DNA of 6,545 bases, from positions 1 through 6,545 of the forward strand of contig CAIWGR010000545.1 of NCBI GenBank assembly GCA_903912275.1. The letters run 5' to 3'. A program made the position numbers and the translations under genes. Below, in pieces: positions 6,487-6,545 of this stretch (position 1 is its first letter; each line of letters opens with the position of its first letter). The stretch comes from an uncultured delta proteobacterium (GTDB taxonomy: Bacteria; Myxococcota_A; Bradymonadia; REDH01). The notes beneath the pieces were generated by a model. That model was not told where the DNA came from and ran no database searches. It was given only the letters and a program-made list of their open reading frames with translations.

Positions 6487-6545
6487 CTATCCCTGCCCCC
6501 TATGGGTGTCAAGGCGCCGCGCCATCGCCACAAGGCTCCGCAATG
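6487..6545 (-). CDS. Possible 3' end of an upstream minus-strand gene (partial, unrecognised)
   Basis: One minus-strand frame enters from the right edge and reads LRSLVAMARRLDTHRGQG before TAG at 6489-6487. Most codons end in G or C and the peptide looks like a helical, basic C-terminal tail, as expected of a gene end, but 18 codons are too few to be sure. If real, the gene ends 83 nt before the glycosyltransferase start. A second minus frame also stops nearby (TGA at about 6511), and a plus-strand ATG at 6502 opens the other way without a visible ribosome-binding site, so alternatives remain. No family is recognised. Confidence 0.25.
   Translation of the reverse strand, partial: LRSLVAMARRLDTHRGQG

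Noticed and set aside
6484..6503. G-quadruplex in the G-run stretch on the minus strand
   Set aside because: Only three G-tracts of three or more are present (5, 3 and 4 Gs); a standard three-layer quadruplex needs four.
6484..6512. Sigma-70 promoter with TTGACA (6512-6507) before the glycosyltransferase gene
   Set aside because: The -35 hexamer is perfect, but at 17-nt spacing the -10 is TAGGGG, with only two matches to TATAAT, and the hexamer may lie inside an upstream coding tail.
5898..6533. 211-codon minus-strand frame with a cysteine cluster near its start (LCAFCERC)
   Set aside because: It overlaps the first third of the glycosyltransferase in another frame, and after the cysteine cluster becomes Arg/Gly/Pro-rich. 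The true frame has membrane segments and GT39 motifs. The cluster comes only from the upstream non-coding stretch.
1..6545. CRISPR array, tRNA, insertion sequence or defence system
   Set aside because: No spaced repeats, cloverleaf, transposase or terminal repeats, nuclease or toxin motifs were found; nearly all sequence is explained by four same-strand genes.

Overview
The window is a high-GC bacterial chromosomal segment in which all confident genes lie on the minus strand, so they are read from right to left. The content suggests the Myxococcota/Bradymonadota group (former Deltaproteobacteria). It has a large lipoprotein built of ASH ('choice-of-anchor D') repeats. It has a long GT39-type membrane glycosyltransferase whose extracytoplasmic part carries an 'HFSQK...EPLL...YYF'-like module that I associate with that group. 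It also has a MoxR-DUF58 gene pair and a sigma-54-like site. No rRNA, tRNA or marker protein is present, so the assignment is inference.

Layout in reading direction: (1) 6545-6404 is the upstream stretch, possibly holding the last 18 codons of another minus-strand gene. (2) 6403-3872 encodes an 843-residue polytopic GT-C/GT39-like protein with two soluble modules at its C-terminal end. (3) 3871-3714 is a 158-nt gap with a candidate sigma-54 promoter and a strong Shine-Dalgarno. (4) 3713-1821 encodes a 630-residue lipoprotein with four ASH-like beta-sandwich modules and a PKD-like terminal module. (5) 1820-1693 is a 128-nt gap with two mutually exclusive hairpins just before the next gene. (6) 1692-706 encodes a MoxR-family AAA+ ATPase of normal length with all catalytic motifs intact. 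(7) 701-1 encodes a DUF58/vWA-like protein that starts 4 nt after the moxR stop and is cut by the left edge.

MoxR and DUF58 proteins are a recurrent pair. The ATPase is thought to act as a chaperone or remodelling factor, and the DUF58 protein, with a vWA-like metal site, as its partner. The usual downstream members (vWA/BatA/BatB-type membrane proteins, transglutaminase-like proteins) would lie beyond position 1 and cannot be seen. The lipoprotein and glycosyltransferase are envelope proteins on the same strand, but their functional link to MoxR-DUF58 is unproven, and the gaps of 128 and 158 nt allow separate transcription.

I found no CRISPR array, insertion sequence, RNA gene or recognisable defence system. 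The long plus-strand open frames opposite these genes are shadows caused by base composition. The points most worth checking are the tryptophan-bearing insertion in the DUF58 protein, the competing hairpins before moxR, the divergent first-loop motif of the GT39 protein, and the lipoprotein placed beside MoxR-DUF58.
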